A stretch of DNA of 64,000 nt from Flaveria trinervia (GCA_025506515.1 CM046456.1:66750130-66814129), one strand, 5' to 3'. Shown: positions 1 to 12,270, counted from the first letter of the stretch. Notes: generated from the sequence alone by a model not told the origin. Numbers and translations: made by a program.

Positions 1-510
1 CTTTTTATAAGAAATAGTTGAATATTTCAACAATATCTAGGGCTTTTTGGTAAAATAATTTTTCATGAACTCTAATTAGTTTGAAATATGCACAAGGTGC
101 AAAAAGTATCTTGTATCATACATTCACTAACCTCGATGATGGTTAACAATACTAGTGAATGCAACCCAAAACTAAGTATAATTTGCAAGCATTATACTCA
201 TGACTATGACTAGTTATGACATTTACAGTCTATTTCTGTGTTGACTGAAATCACATTTGCATACAACAATGGGTGAATTCATTATATATCATGATTCCAT
301 GGAGTCCATATTGCTCACATGATTTGAGATAAGTTTTCACTCGAAATTAATCAATTGACACAATCAAATGAGTGATAAGGTATTAATGATCATCACAATC
401 ATTATAACTGAATCATTTGAAACTTGTACCCGTGAAGTCCTTATCAATTTGAACTGAAACCCCCGATTTAAAACATTAATTCCTCAACTATGAAACAACT
501 ATATTTGACC
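1..510. other. AT-rich intergenic sequence, no gene seen
   Basis: No open reading frame with recognisable content, RNA gene or element end was found. The stretch is ordinary AT-rich plant intergenic DNA leading into the possible promoter that follows. Confidence 0.5.
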
Positions 511-660
511 CTATATAACAGAGAGCAACGTTTCTAATCGACTCTCCCAAATTCTCTAAACACCCAATTATTTCCGAAACACGCATAAACAAACATTCGA
601 TCACCTCGCCAATTCGCGACCTAGTTTCTTCTTGTTACCATCGACCTTTATTTCAATCAG
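511..660 (+). promoter_or_regulatory. Possible orphan promoter and non-coding first exon
   Basis: A TATA-like ctatataa at 511-518 is followed by about 140 bases of C-rich, low-G leader-like sequence. This ends in a good splice-donor context, cag|gtaatc, at 660/661. It looks like a core promoter plus 5' UTR exon with an intron starting at 661. No matching coding exon is obvious nearby. The kinase start codon is 2.3 kb downstream, so this could be its distal leader exon, a leader of a lost gene, or chance. Composition and signals only; no transcript evidence. Confidence 0.25.
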
Positions 661-840
661 GTAATCGGATGCACAAACATACACTTTTAAACATGGGGAA
701 TCAAAGCCCATGTTTGATTTGGTTATCAATCAATAATTGATGCTAAATTTGAATCAATTTCAATATAGAGTTCATAAAGATTTAAGGAAAACCATGTAAT
801 GTTGTTCTTAGGCTTTGCAAACCGATACCAAACTAAATTT

Positions 841-935
841 GGGTTTTAGCCCACCGGTTAAAACCCACACTCTTTTACACAGGGGACTTAGGTTTGAACC
901 TGGGCACCCTTACTATTTCTTTTTTATTTATTTCA
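841..935 (+). mobile_element. Possible tRNA-derived SINE head
   Basis: TAGCCCACCGG at 847-857 fits the pol III A-box consensus TRGYNNANNGG. GGTTTGAACCT at 891-901 fits the B box (GGTTCRANYCY) with one mismatch. The boxes are about 33 bases apart, as in tRNA genes and tRNA-derived SINEs. A T-rich tail follows at about 908-932. It does not fold as an obvious functional tRNA, so a SINE fragment is the better reading. No target-site duplication was identified. Confidence 0.35.
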
Positions 936-2290
936 GAAAAATATAATATTTAAATTGTTAAATTGATACAAAAATTATTTTTTATATAAAATTTATTCCT
1001 GAATTTTTATTTAATTTCTTAAAAAAAGTAATTCTAAACAATATCAATCTTTTATTTTTCCTTATAATTTTCTAAAGGTTTTAATCTTATAAAACCTATT
1101 TAAAAATCTATAAATTGAACCTAAAATATTTCAACGTATTTCGAATCATTTTGCCAATTAACTATTACATTGAAGCCATTTAATAATTAATTATTATATA
1201 TAATTATTTTATTTTCAACACTTAGGTATTCATTCAAATACTATACATCAAATGTTTTTTTATTTAACAATTATATTTCACTAGTTATTTATCATTATTT
1301 ACAATGTTAATCATTTAATCAATTTATTCTATTCAATTTAAACAAGCTACATTATTTAAAATTTTTTATTATAACCCAAATACATTGTCTTTTTTAGTTA
1401 TTTTTTACGAACACCCGATATAATTTTCTTAAAAACGGGATAGTTCTAAAAAATCGTATTGTTTTTAATAATTACGATTGTAATTTGATGCATTAGGTAT
1501 GTTTGATGAATATAAAAGAAACTTTTTATTTTTTCATTTGCTATTTATCTTTTATAATAATATATAATTTTTTTATAAAAATAATTTAAATGTAATCATA
1601 AACATATTATTTAATAAAAGTTAGGTTGGTCGGGTTGGTTGTAAATGAGTGTAAAAAATCAAATTAAGTTGAGTTGTTTAGATGAAAAAAAGAAATATTA
1701 ATTTTTAGTGAAAGGTTAGTTGGGTTGAACCACTATAATAGGTAGTCTTATCGAAGTGTAAGAACAAAAAGCAAAATTTCAGATATTTATAAAGGACAAT
1801 TTGTATAATTTATATTGTGTTGGGTGGAACCACTAGCTACAATAACGCACCTAAGACTAGCTAGAACGGTACATCTAAGGTGTTTAGATATAAGCTATGT
1901 ACAAACTATTTGATTATAATGATACGTCCAAACGATTACAACATCACGTCTAAAATCAAACACAAACTTAACGGACATATACTTCCTTATGTTAAAATAG
2001 ACGCATCACATAATGTATACCGCGTACCTGTGACAATTTGCATTTTTTGATGGGACAATGTCTCAACTTGTGGTCTCTTGGAAGAAATATTTTGACTATA
2101 CAACTAAAAGCGATCAAATTTGACAAAATCAGACGACAATTTCGGGGAATTGAACAAGGGTAGAAGCAACCGCGTTTATCCTGTACATGAGAATCAAAGG
2201 TTCGATGTTCTTGACAAACATTTCAATCTCACATCTATATTATATCCAAGTAATAATAATAATATAATATAATCTACCATTCATCCTCTT
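936..2290. other. AT-rich intergenic sequence, no gene seen
   Basis: Very AT-rich, with many homopolymer runs and no coding signal on either strand. No element boundaries were recognised. Confidence 0.5.
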
Positions 2291-2996
2291 GAACTAATCA
2301 AAATTATTAAAAATGATTAGACTAATTCAGCACCTCTGCCCCACTCCTCCATTGTAATCATTTGTCTTGTTCTTATCAAGATCCCTCAATCCCTTTCCGT
2401 TTGTGCCAATTTCTATGCTTTGACCGTTTCCTTTGGTTTTAACATTCGTTTGTTTGACTTTTGATTATTCGTTCATCGGTCGTCTTCTTAATTTTCCATT
2501 TAGGATGTATAAAATGCTTGTGGTTCTTTAGTTCTTGATGTGATTATATTTGCTAATTGATGTTCAGTTTGTAGTTTATATAAAGCTGAATTGAATCTGT
2601 ATTGTTCTTGCAAACTGTAGTGTTGAATCTTGCTTTTGTTGTTTTGAATTTGAGTTGAGATTGTGATCTGTTTTGACAATCTTGGAGTCAAATGAAGTGG
2701 GTTTGGCTTTAATTTTGTAGGGTTTTGATAAAGTTTAGATCTTTATTTCATTGGGCTAAAAGGTTGGTGAAACTTGGAAGATTGGATCTTTGTGTTGAAA
2801 GCAGAAAAGGGTTTTCTTGAGAGGTGGAGTTATGATCTTGTGTTGACAATCTTGGAGTCAATTGAAGTGGGTTTGACTTTATTCATATGGGTTTGCAATG
2901 AAGTTTAGATCTTTGTTCCTTTGAGCTAATTTGGTGGGAAAGTTGGATCTTTATGTTTGCAAGTAGAAGGGTTTCTTGATAAGTATTTGAGGTTCA
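2291..2996 (+). promoter_or_regulatory. Upstream and 5' leader region of the CDPK gene
   Basis: This is the 0.7 kb immediately before the kinase start codon. The proximal part is T/G-rich and lacks long open frames, as expected for a plant 5' UTR. TTGAC cores (W-box-like) occur around 2415-2460 and at 2674 and 2844. No convincing TATA box could be tied to a transcription start. The last 330 bases are a tandem duplication, listed separately. Confidence 0.35.
2661..2990 (+). repeat. Tandem duplication in the CDPK 5' leader
   Basis: Two diverged direct copies, about 170 bases apart, cover roughly 2661-2830 and 2831-2990. Shared landmarks are gacaatcttggagtca (2675 and 2845), gaagtgggtttg, agtttagatcttt, gttggatcttt and an agaagggtttcttga-like end. 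The second copy ends just before the ATG at 2997. The copies differ by many substitutions and small indels, so the duplication is not recent. Confidence 0.7.
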
Positions 2997-5900
2997 ATGG
3001 GGAATACTTGTGTTGGACCAAGTATTACGAAAAATGGATTCATTCAATCGGTTTCAGCTGCAATGTGGCGAACCCGAACCGAAGAAACACCACCTACCCC
3101 TAATGGAGAGCAATCTTCAACTCATAGCAAACAACCCGAATCGCCATTACCTGTTCAAAGCAAGCCACCTGAACAAGTAGTGATTCCCAAGCCCGAAAAG
3201 AAGCAAGAGCAACCCGTGAAACCCAAAAAAGGTCCCCAAATGAAACGCGTATCAAGTGCTGGGCTTCGAACCGATTCTGTGTTACAAAGAAAGACCGGGA
3301 CTTTGAAGGAGTTTTTCACTTTGGGGAAGAAGTTGGGTCAAGGGCAATTTGGTACAACTTTTCTTTGTATAGAAAAGTCCACAGGCCAACAATACGCTTG
3401 CAAATCGATTGCAAAGAGAAAGTTATTGACTGAAGAAGATGTGGAAGATGTGAGAAGAGAGATTCAAATAATGCATCATTTGGCGGGACACCCGAATGTT
3501 ATAGCAATAAAAGGGGCTTATGAGGATGCTATCGCGGTTCATGTTGTTATGGAATTATGCGCGGGTGGCGAGCTATTTGATAGGATTATTAAGATCGGAC
3601 ATTATACTGAGAAAAAGGCATCTGAGCTTACAAGAACAATTGTTGGTGTTGTGGAAACTTGTCATTCTTTAGGGGTTATGCATAGGGATTTAAAGCCAGA
3701 AAATTTCTTGCTTGTGGATAAGAAAGAAGATGCACTTTTGAAAACTATTGATTTCGGATTATCGGTGTTCTTTAAGCCAGGTAAAATTTGAGTTATTTTT
3801 GTTGGAATTTATTTTGGGTGTGCGATTATTGGGACTTGAAGATTTAGATGATAAGTTGCTTGTAGTTTGGATACTTAATTCTGCATTTGGAATAAGCATA
3901 TATCCAATTATGTTAATTTTGACCCTAGTAAATTAGAAACTCATGATCATGATCAAGTTTTCCCAAACACTATATTCAATTAGAAACTCATGATCATGAT
4001 CATGTTAATTTTGACCCTAATAATCAGTTTTCCTCCTTTGACTCTAAATTTTCATAAACTCGTGATCATGATGAGTTTACCCGAACACATAGACTAAAGT
4101 TGGCAAAATAGGTGGTTTGGGTAAGGGGTCAAACGGTTAACTTTTACTATGGGCTGGATTGGATTGGGTTGACATAGAAAGCTTTTTGTTCCCAAAAAGT
4201 ATAACTTATTTTAATAAAAAGTTTAAGTTTGTTAAAATGATTACAGAGGTTATATTAATTTCATGAATAATCTGCCTTTTTAAGTAAACTGATCAATGAA
4301 GTTTTACATTAGGCATATTTCAACTTGTTGCTCCATCTCCTCTTTAGTTAATTCTCTTTACCCATTTGACCAATTGGATAAGACATAACTTAAAGTTACA
4401 CATTTATAAGTAAATGGACTGATATTGCCGCTGCTAAGTTAATCCAGACACTTAATATTGATTAACGTAAAATTGCCATAATCAATTTAAATACACATCC
4501 TAACATTTCTACTATATTGAATTTGGGAATTATCAGTTCACTCTTTTATTGGCTTCTCGCATTCTCTACTCTCTAGCTCATCATACCCTTTATTGTCTTT
4601 CCTTTATAAGATGCTTCATAACTAGTACATATTTGATTAACACTAATTTTTCATAGTTAGATGGACTAAACCTGACATGCGGGCAACTAACAGAACAATT
4701 ATTTAAACAAACGTTGTCTGACCAAGTTAGAAGTCATTGAATTAAATGCATGATAAGCTATCCAGTAAGGAATCCATACTACCAAAAAATAAGTGATATA
4801 GATATCTGTATGTCTGCTTGGTGGTATATCATCATCATTTACAAGATAAGCTTCCATAAATTTGAAAGCTTCTTGTCGAATCCCCGGAAACACATTAAAG
4901 CTTTCAACATTTTTTTATGGCAAATGCATATATTCTGCAAAGTACATACACACATGTATATATCACGTGCGTTCATGGCAAGATTATTGATGATGTTGAG
5001 AGAGAATAATTCGTATGAAAAACTATAATTATGAAAATTATTATCAGCATAATGATACAGTGTTTGAATAAAGCAATTTGATAGATTATGAACACTTGAG
5101 TACACATTGGGTGACTTCTAAACCATCAAATCTTTTCCTTTTTAGCTAAATGTTTAATTTTATCCATTGGACTTATTGGTAATAATATGTAATCCAAATC
5201 GACATCTCCCCCAAATTGAGTAATTTACCAAATTTTCAACACATTTTTCAATTTTACAATAAACATATTTTATTTTGTTTCTTAGGTGAATCATTTCATG
5301 ATGTGGTTGGCAGCCCGTATTACGTTGCACCAGAAGTTTTACGAAAACGTTATGGTCCTGAAGCAGATGTTTGGAGTGCAGGGGTTATTGTTTACATCCT
5401 ATTAAGTGGAGTACCTCCATTCTGGGCTGGTCAGTATTTAACTATGTGAAATTTCATATTTACCTTTCCGTCCTTTCCTGAAAGCAACAATTTTTTTGGT
5501 AGTAATGACATTGGATTAGTTAGTAATTCAATTTTAATTTTGGAAATTTAACATCAAGGGAAGCTTGGCAGTGATATATAAATTGTTGTTTTATTGTGAT
5601 ATGAATCTTGTTATTTATTGGACTGCGTTCTCACATTTCCTTTTTTTTTAATAAAACTTTTACGGGTATATAGAAACGGAGCAAGGAATATTTGAACAAG
5701 TCCTTCAAGGTGATCTTGATTTCTCATCTGATCCATGGCCAAGTATTTCTGAAGAAGCAAAAGATCTTGTAAGGAGGATGCTTGTGCGAGACCCGAAGAA
5801 AAGATTAACAGCTCATGAAGTTTTGTGTGAGTTTCTGTTTAAAGAAAGATTAGTTTTATACACTGTTAGTGTAAAAGAAAAGCATGTTTGACACGTCACC

Positions 5901-8896
5901 CCAAATCAACCAATTCAGTTTTGACTATTAATTGGCACGTATAATATATTGAACATGATTACAAAAACTATTAGTGAAACAAAGATGAAAAGTTTTGCAT
6001 TATAGAAATTTAGGAGTTCCTAAGCACTTGGTGAGATTTAGAAATTTAAGCCATTTGGTCAAAAATTTTATATAGCAACGTAGTTACTCATTTGTGTGCT
6101 TCAACCAAAACATAGGGGACTAGTAAATGTAATTGTTATTTTTATAACTATCTTATTAAATACATATTTATGTCCTTATACTTGTTTTAACCATACATAA
6201 CTTTGTCCATAAAAAATAATATTGACCGAATTTAGAACCTCTTGACAGGTCATCCTTGGGTTCAAGTTGACGGTGTGGCCCCTGACAAGCCTCTTGATTC
6301 TGCAGTTCTAAGTCGAATGAAACAATTTTCAGCCATGAACAAGTTGAAGAAAATGGCTCTTAGGGTAAGTTTGAGTTTTTGAGGTCAAACCTGCTAAGAT
6401 TTAACATAAAAATTGACTATTTTTTCAAAGGTGTTAAAAACAAACCTGATTACTTTGAGCTGTGTAACTAATTGCTACAATTTATAAAGATGATAGTGTT
6501 CAATTTCTAACCAGAAATTATACTGGTAATGAGTCTGGATATATATTTATAGTTGACCTAAAAGGTCAAAGGGCATCACATGAAAATTGTCTTTTACTTG
6601 ATATCTTTTTTTTGTGTGTGCAGGTTATAGCAGAGAGCTTATCTGAAGAAGAAATAGCCGGGCTAAAACAAATGTTTCAAATGATCGATACGGACAACAG
6701 TGGTCAAATTACTTTTGAGGAACTTAAGGCTGGATTAAAAAGAGTTGGTGCTAACCTTAAGGAATCAGAAATTTATGATCTCATGCAAGCAGTAAGCCCT
6801 AATCAAACACTTTATTTTGTTTTATTAATTTTCAGGTTTAAAATTACTGAAAATTTTATTATCTGATATATATTCTACAATATTGTGCACTGTTTTAATT
6901 AAAAAAAACAAGACACATTTAAAATGTAAGCCTCAAAAGAGTTATGCTATATCCATACTGAAGTTGATATATAAAACAGTGTAAGTCGGTTAGACTCCTT
7001 ATACCGATATGTCCTGCTTTGCTCATTAGAAGCTCGGGCTTTGTTTTTAGTTACCATCATGAAAGTACTGCCACCTAAGCACGTTTAACTGTAATATTGG
7101 TTTGTACGAAGGTTGGGTGTTACAAACATAGCATTTCTGTGACTCGATTCTTTTACAAGTTACTAAAAGTTTATATTTTGAATTTGAAGAGTAATTTGTT
7201 TGACTGGAAATTAAACGCGCGTTCCTTTTTTTCTAAAACACAGGCGGATGTAGATAACAGTGGAACAATTGATTACGGTGAATTTGTTGCTGCAACATTG
7301 CATCTGAATAAAATTGAGAGAGAAGATCATTTGTATGCGGCTTTTTCATACTTTGATAAAGATGGAAGTGGTTATATAACTGCTGATGAACTTCAACAAG
7401 CATGTGATGAATTTGGCATAAATGCTCGCCTTGATGAATTAATTCAAGATGTTGACCAAGATAATGTAAGTATTTCTACTTATTTCTGTCCTTTTCTTAT
7501 AAGTTGTCCTTACTAACTGATCACATTTGTTAAAAAATATATTTTGATCACTAGAACCAAAATACCACTATTCATTAATTCTACAACAGCAACAAATTTT
7601 AGTAAATCTCATTTATAACAAAACTACTGGTAGGGTTTAAAGAGAATGTGATGTAAAGAAATCTTACTTCAATTTCACCCAAAGCATATAATTCAATTCA
7701 TCACATTTTTCCAATTCCGTCCGCACAAAAAGACAACGTTTTAACCTCTTCAACAAGTGGATTTTCAATTAGGGTCAAAATACTCATTTCAAATAAATCT
7801 TTCTAGCATTGGACGCTTTTTCTTTAGAGCATTCACAGTAGAGTTTTAAAAACTTAAAATTATGTGAGTGTGTTTGATATATTATATGAAATGGTTTTGA
7901 GTGATTGTAAGTGAAGGAGACAGAAAATGTTATTGTGGATTGGTATATTTACATAATCATTGTTAAATCTTTATAAATTTTTTAATATTTTTAAAGTAGT
8001 TGTGAGTGGAAGATAGAGAAAAAATAATGATAAAAGTATAAAAAGTATTATTTAATTGAAAATGAGAGAGAAAATATAATGATTTCTACTGTAATTATAT
8101 GAATAAAGATAAAAAATCTACTCTTAGCACCATAAAAAAAGATAAAAGACAAAGTGGGGGGATCTACATAAATTACTTTTATTATATTAATTTTAGTAAA
8201 TATGTGTTACACGTGTTAAATAAAATAAAATATTAATATACTAAAATTTATTAATTATAAAATGATATTTTAAAATATGATATAACTGAAATTACATATG
8301 AGAAATAACTATAAGTAATAAAACAGTGATCAATTTTTTAAATATTTATTTTAATTTTTTTTCCAAAAAAATAAATATTTTGTTCTAAAACAAACCGTAT
8401 AAAAATGTCATTTTTAAAAAAATTTCTTATTATGTAGAAATAACACTAATAAATCTTTCTAAATTTATTAAATCTAAAAAATGTTAAATAATATTATTAT
8501 TAATTAAGATAATTATTTAATAGGAGAAAGATGGGGAAAAATTTTGGTGATAATAATTGTGGTGTTATCACGTGTCTTCCAACATACTTTTTTATTAAAG
8601 TAAGAAGAAGAAAATTGCAAGTATTAAATACTCGTGTTTTTTTTATATACTCATATTTGACACTGGAGTGACATAACATTTTCGAAGAGTGACCTCAATG
8701 AATCCTCTGATGACTCATATTTATAATTTTTATGGTTATGTGCGTATTCATGTTTTTTTTTTTATATTTTTCACAGGACGGACGCATAGATTACAACGAG
8801 TTTGTGGCCATGATGCAAGGTCATACGGGTTCTACACAGAAAAAGAGCCTAGACAATAGTTTCAGTATCAAGTTTAGAGAAGCATTTAAACTTTAA
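2997..8896 (+). CDS. CPK1-like: Calcium-dependent protein kinase, CPK1/CPK2 type (7 exons)
   Basis: Ca2+-regulated Ser/Thr kinase of 568 aa. Exons: 2997-3780, 5286-5429, 5674-5826, 6249-6364, 6624-6791, 7244-7465, 8777-8896. All introns are GT-AG and all junctions keep frame. The N-terminus MGNTCVGPS carries Gly2 (N-myristoylation) and Cys5 (palmitoylation), which predicts membrane association. A Pro/Lys-rich variable region follows to about residue 100. The kinase domain (about 107-365) has GQGQFG at 114-119, Lys136, HRD at 229-231 and DFG at 252-254. An autoinhibitory junction follows, then four EF-hand loops starting at D421, D457, D493 and D526, all with acidic position 12. The N-terminus and overall length match the Arabidopsis CPK1/CPK2/CPK20 subgroup. 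The last intron (1.3 kb) falls inside the EF4 loop. Nothing suggests a pseudogene. Confidence 0.96.
3781..5285 (+). other. CDPK intron 1
   Basis: A 1.5 kb intron between the kinase DFG segment and the activation loop. It is AT-rich. It contains repeated 'aaactcatgatcatgat' segments (about 3938-4073) and a GGTCAAA-rich stretch (about 4100-4180) like motifs in the introns of the gene at 57.6-62.3 kb. Short open frames here (for example 4750-5028) have no coding character. Confidence 0.8.
7466..8776 (+). other. CDPK intron 6, AT-rich
   Basis: A 1.3 kb intron with very low GC from about 7840 to 8540 and no coding frame. It is much longer than introns 2-5, so it may contain decayed transposon sequence, but no ends could be defined. 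Confidence 0.75.
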
Positions 8897-9235
8897 ATCA
8901 ATATGTTCGGCTCATGTTTTTTTAAATATCATGTGAGAATGAGTAACTTTGGATAAAAAGATGTATACATTATGTTGTTTATTGCGTCTATTTTCTGGTA
9001 ATCTGATTGAAATAGTTTGTTCATCCTACAAAACATAGTTGTCCGTGTCAAGAATTGTAATTACAAATCTTATTAACCTTGATTAACCCAAATATAACCT
9101 TGAACAATCTCAAACTCAAACAGATACAAAAGAAAACTAAATCATCTTTACATCCACCAACTATACAGTGATTCACAGTAAAAAGAGAACCTTGAGCTGA
9201 CCCATGACCCACATGTATTTTAGAGAGTAAACGGG
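8897..9235. other. CDPK 3' UTR and short intergenic stretch
   Basis: Follows the CDPK stop codon. The T-rich sequence to about 9050 is probably 3' UTR, but no canonical AATAAA is well placed. The rest has no supported gene. Confidence 0.4.
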
Positions 9236-9335
9236 TCATGTGTATCTTTTAACTGCAACATCCGAATCAAGACAGCCACGAGTCCATCCAGCTGATCCAT
9301 TATCAACTACAAGCTCAACCCGTTTACGACTGATC
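9236..9335 (-). pseudogene. Possible terminal exon fragment of an unrecognised gene
   Basis: Read on the minus strand, about 33 codons run without interruption to a TGA at 9236-9238 and contain VELVVDNGSAGWTRGCL. The composition is balanced and protein-like, unlike the flanking AT-rich DNA. A pyrimidine-rich tract just upstream on the minus strand (about 9340-9355) could be a splice acceptor region. Upstream coding sequence is absent, because the copia element starting at 9446 lies where it would be expected. I do not recognise the family. It may be a 3' exon stranded by the insertion or chance. Confidence 0.3.
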
Positions 9336-9445
9336 TCATTTTGAAAAAAAAAAGATCAAGAATCACCAACAATTAGAAATAATAGAACACTAAAAGCTAA
9401 TAGATTATGATCGTAATTGAATTGAAACATTTATATATTTCAAAG

Positions 9446-9705
9446 TGTTGATATGATGCAATAGTCAATGGATTTATTTGTTTGTTCTTACTTTGTAATA
9501 GAAGCATAGTTGAAGGGGTGTGATTGTAACTTTGTATTAGTTTGTTAATTGTCTGTTAACAAACTTGATTTGGGTATCTAGGTATAAATAGATAGTATAA
9601 GAGGTGATGAACCAGGATCATCTTTATGTAATCGTTCATATCAAGTAATCAAATTGGTAGTTGATTTGGTGAATGTTTTCTTCTTGAATCTCTAGTTTCT
9701 TAACA
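9446..9705 (+). repeat. 5' LTR of copia element 1
   Basis: 260 bases, TG...CA ends, with a TATA-like ggtataaatag near 9581-9591. Compared with the 3' LTR it has an extra 38 bases (about 9590-9627) just downstream of the TATA motif. By eye the LTRs differ at about 7% of the remaining positions, so this is an old insertion. Confidence 0.92.
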
Positions 9706-9780
9706 ATTAGTATCAGAGCCAAGATCAATCGGCTCGATTTGAAATAATAGAGGGAAAGAAGAAAGCAATTGAAGGAATCA

Positions 9781-10530
9781 ATGGTGTCCGCCAAGTTTGA
9801 AATCGAGAAGTTCGACGGTAAGAACGACTTTGGATTATGGCGACTGAAGATGCGAGCACTACTTGTGCATCAAAGGGTGGTCGATGCCCTGGCCGGAGAA
9901 GCAAAGTTACTAGCAACTCTCACCGACAAAGAAAAGAAAGAGATGATGGAGCAGGCGTATAGCTCCATCATCTTGAACCTTGGTGATCGGGTGTTGAGAG
10001 AGGTGTCTAAAGAGGAGACGACAGTGGTGTATGGTCGAAGCTAGAAAGCCTCTACATGATGAAATCATTGGCAAATCTGTTATATCTGAAGAAGAAACTT
10101 TACATGTTTTAGAAGGTACCATGAAAGTTCATGGAAGATCATACGGATGAATTCAACAAATTAGTAATTGACCTCGAGAACATTGATGTAACCTTGGATA
10201 ATGAAGACCAGACTATCATCTTCCTTACATCACTTCCGTAGTCCTATGAGCACTTCGTGGACACTCTGATGTATGGAAGAGATACTCTATCGATGGAAAA
10301 AGTCCTATCAACATTGAATTCAAAAGAACTAAAGAGCAGGTCCAATGTTAGGGAAGATTCTAGGGAAGGCCTCTTTTTTGTGGGGAAGACCCGAACAAAG
10401 GGGTTTCAAGCAAAAGTCAGGGCCGAGGTCAAAGTCCAGATCAAGAAGAAGCTGCTACGTTTGTAACTCGGAAAAACACTTAAAGAAGGATTGCCCAGAG
10501 AAAAAGAAAAGATGTGTCAAGATCTGAGTG
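9781..10530 (+). pseudogene. Copia 1 gag (broken)
   Basis: Starts at ATG 9781. The first 88 codons have the Tnt1-type gag N-terminus (KFDGKNDFGLW, then a region of the UBN2 type). The frame is lost near 10035 and resumes in other frames. A CCHC zinc knuckle (CX2CX4HX4C, CYVC...H...C) lies at about 10453-10497 and would bind RNA in the virion-like particle. A stop follows at about 10525. At least two frameshifts make it non-functional. Confidence 0.85.
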
Positions 10531-12270
10531 GATCCTAGATTTAGGATGTTCTTGGCATATGACTCTCAAGTATTTTGATGATCTACGAATAGAAGATCTT
10601 GGCACAGTGCAGTTGGGAGATGACAGGCCATGCCAAATCAAGGGGGTTGGCAATGTCACTCTTGAACTTGAAAGTGGAGTAGAGTTTAAGTTGATTGAAG
10701 TTAGATACATACCTTCTTTATCCAGAAATTTAATTTCCTTAGGAGTGTTTGAAAAGTTCGGATGTCATGTTAGTCTAAAAGGGGGGAAGGCCAAGGTAAT
10801 AAGTGGGTCCATGGTAGTCTTGCCTGGTAATAGGAAGGAGAATAATGTGTATGTGTTAAGTGGTAGTGTTGTCAAAGGTTCAGTGAATTATGCGGATGGT
10901 GGATCAGACAATTCCACCATGTTGTGGCATAATAGAATGTAAGTGACCAGGGACTCACAGAACTACAAAGACAATAGGTGTAACAAGGTTTAGGTAGACT
11001 TGATATGAAATTCTGTGAGCATTATGTGATGGGGAAGTCTTATACAGTAAGCTTTCATAAAAGTACTCATACTACAAAAGGGATATTAGACTACGTACAC
11101 ACAAACCTGTGGGGGCCATCAAAACATGTATCACTAGGAGGGTCAAGGTATTTCTTTTCTATAGTGGATGACTACTCAAGATGAGTATGGCTATATGTGA
11201 TGAAGACCAAAGATGAGACCTTTAATAGATTCAAAGAATGGAAGGTCCTAGTTGAAAACCAAACGGGTAAAAGAGTTAAAAAGGTAAGGTTAGACAATGG
11301 CTGGAGTTTTGTAATAAGGTGTTTGATCAGGTTTGCAAAGCTAATAGAATATCCAGACATTATACAATGCTTGGTAACCCCTAGCAAAATGGACTTGTGG
11401 AAAGAATGAACATAACCATTCTATACAAGGTAAGGTGCATGCTGGTCAATTTCAGGTTGCCAAAGAGTTTTTGGGCTGAAGCAACATCCACAATAGTTTA
11501 CCTAATAAATAGATCCCCATCATCAGCTATAGGAATATAAAACTCCTATGGAGATATGGACTGGTTCACCTGTAATGTAAAGTATGAGCATCTGATAATG
11601 TTTGGATCCTTAGCTTATGCTCATATAAATCAAGGTAAACTTGAGCCTAGAGCTTAGAAATGCATATTTCTAGGATACCCTGAAGGTGTAAGTGGGTATA
11701 GGTTGTGGAGACTAGAAGATGTAAGTCCTAAAGTAATCATAAGCAGAGATGTAGTGTTCAAAGAAGATATAATGTATAAGGAGGCTATGAATACTAGCAT
11801 ATATCTCCCAGAAATACATGAGGTACAAATTAAGGTGGAGCAATCAAGTAGAGATCAAGGGGGATGGAGTGAAGGCTGCAGACAACAATCAAGCTCTCAG
11901 AGTATGGAGACTAGATATAGCTTGGCCCAAAACCAGGGAAAAAGGGTTATACACCCTCTAACTATATGTAGTTATAGTGAAGACATATATGCTTTTGCAT
12001 TCAGTGCTGCTGAGTTTAAGGATAGTAGTGAACCATTGTCATATTTTGAAGTTATTAACTCACTAGACAAAGATAAATGGGTTATGGCTATGAAAGATGA
12101 AATGAAGTCACTTTATAAAAACAATACCTAGGTTCTTGTAGATAAACCAGCTGATCATAAGCTTGTTGAGTATAAATGGCTATATAAGATCAAGGAAGGT
12201 GGTCGTGGGTCTACTGGGCCTAGATTTTAGGCTAGATTAGCAGTCAAAGGATGTACACAAAGAACATGTA
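10514..12270 (+). pseudogene. Copia 1 pol, N-terminal part (protease, integrase, start of RT)
   Basis: The protease segment contains WILDLGCSWHMT, where the usual catalytic DSG is DLG, so the active-site triad is altered. A pre-integrase segment follows (LWHNRM near 10925). Integrase pieces at about 11090-11600 include a DDYSR motif, a stop where Arg/Phe is expected, and broken frames. Near 12080-12260 the start of reverse transcriptase is interrupted by two stops. The reading frame then meets a solo LTR at 12271 and continues at 14551. Confidence 0.85.

Noticed and set aside
841..935. Functional tRNA gene
   Set aside because: A and B boxes are present but no acceptor stem or plausible anticodon arm pairs, so a SINE fragment is more likely.
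4750..5105. Open frames on both strands in CDPK intron 1
   Set aside because: They lie inside a well-supported intron, overlap each other and have no conserved features.
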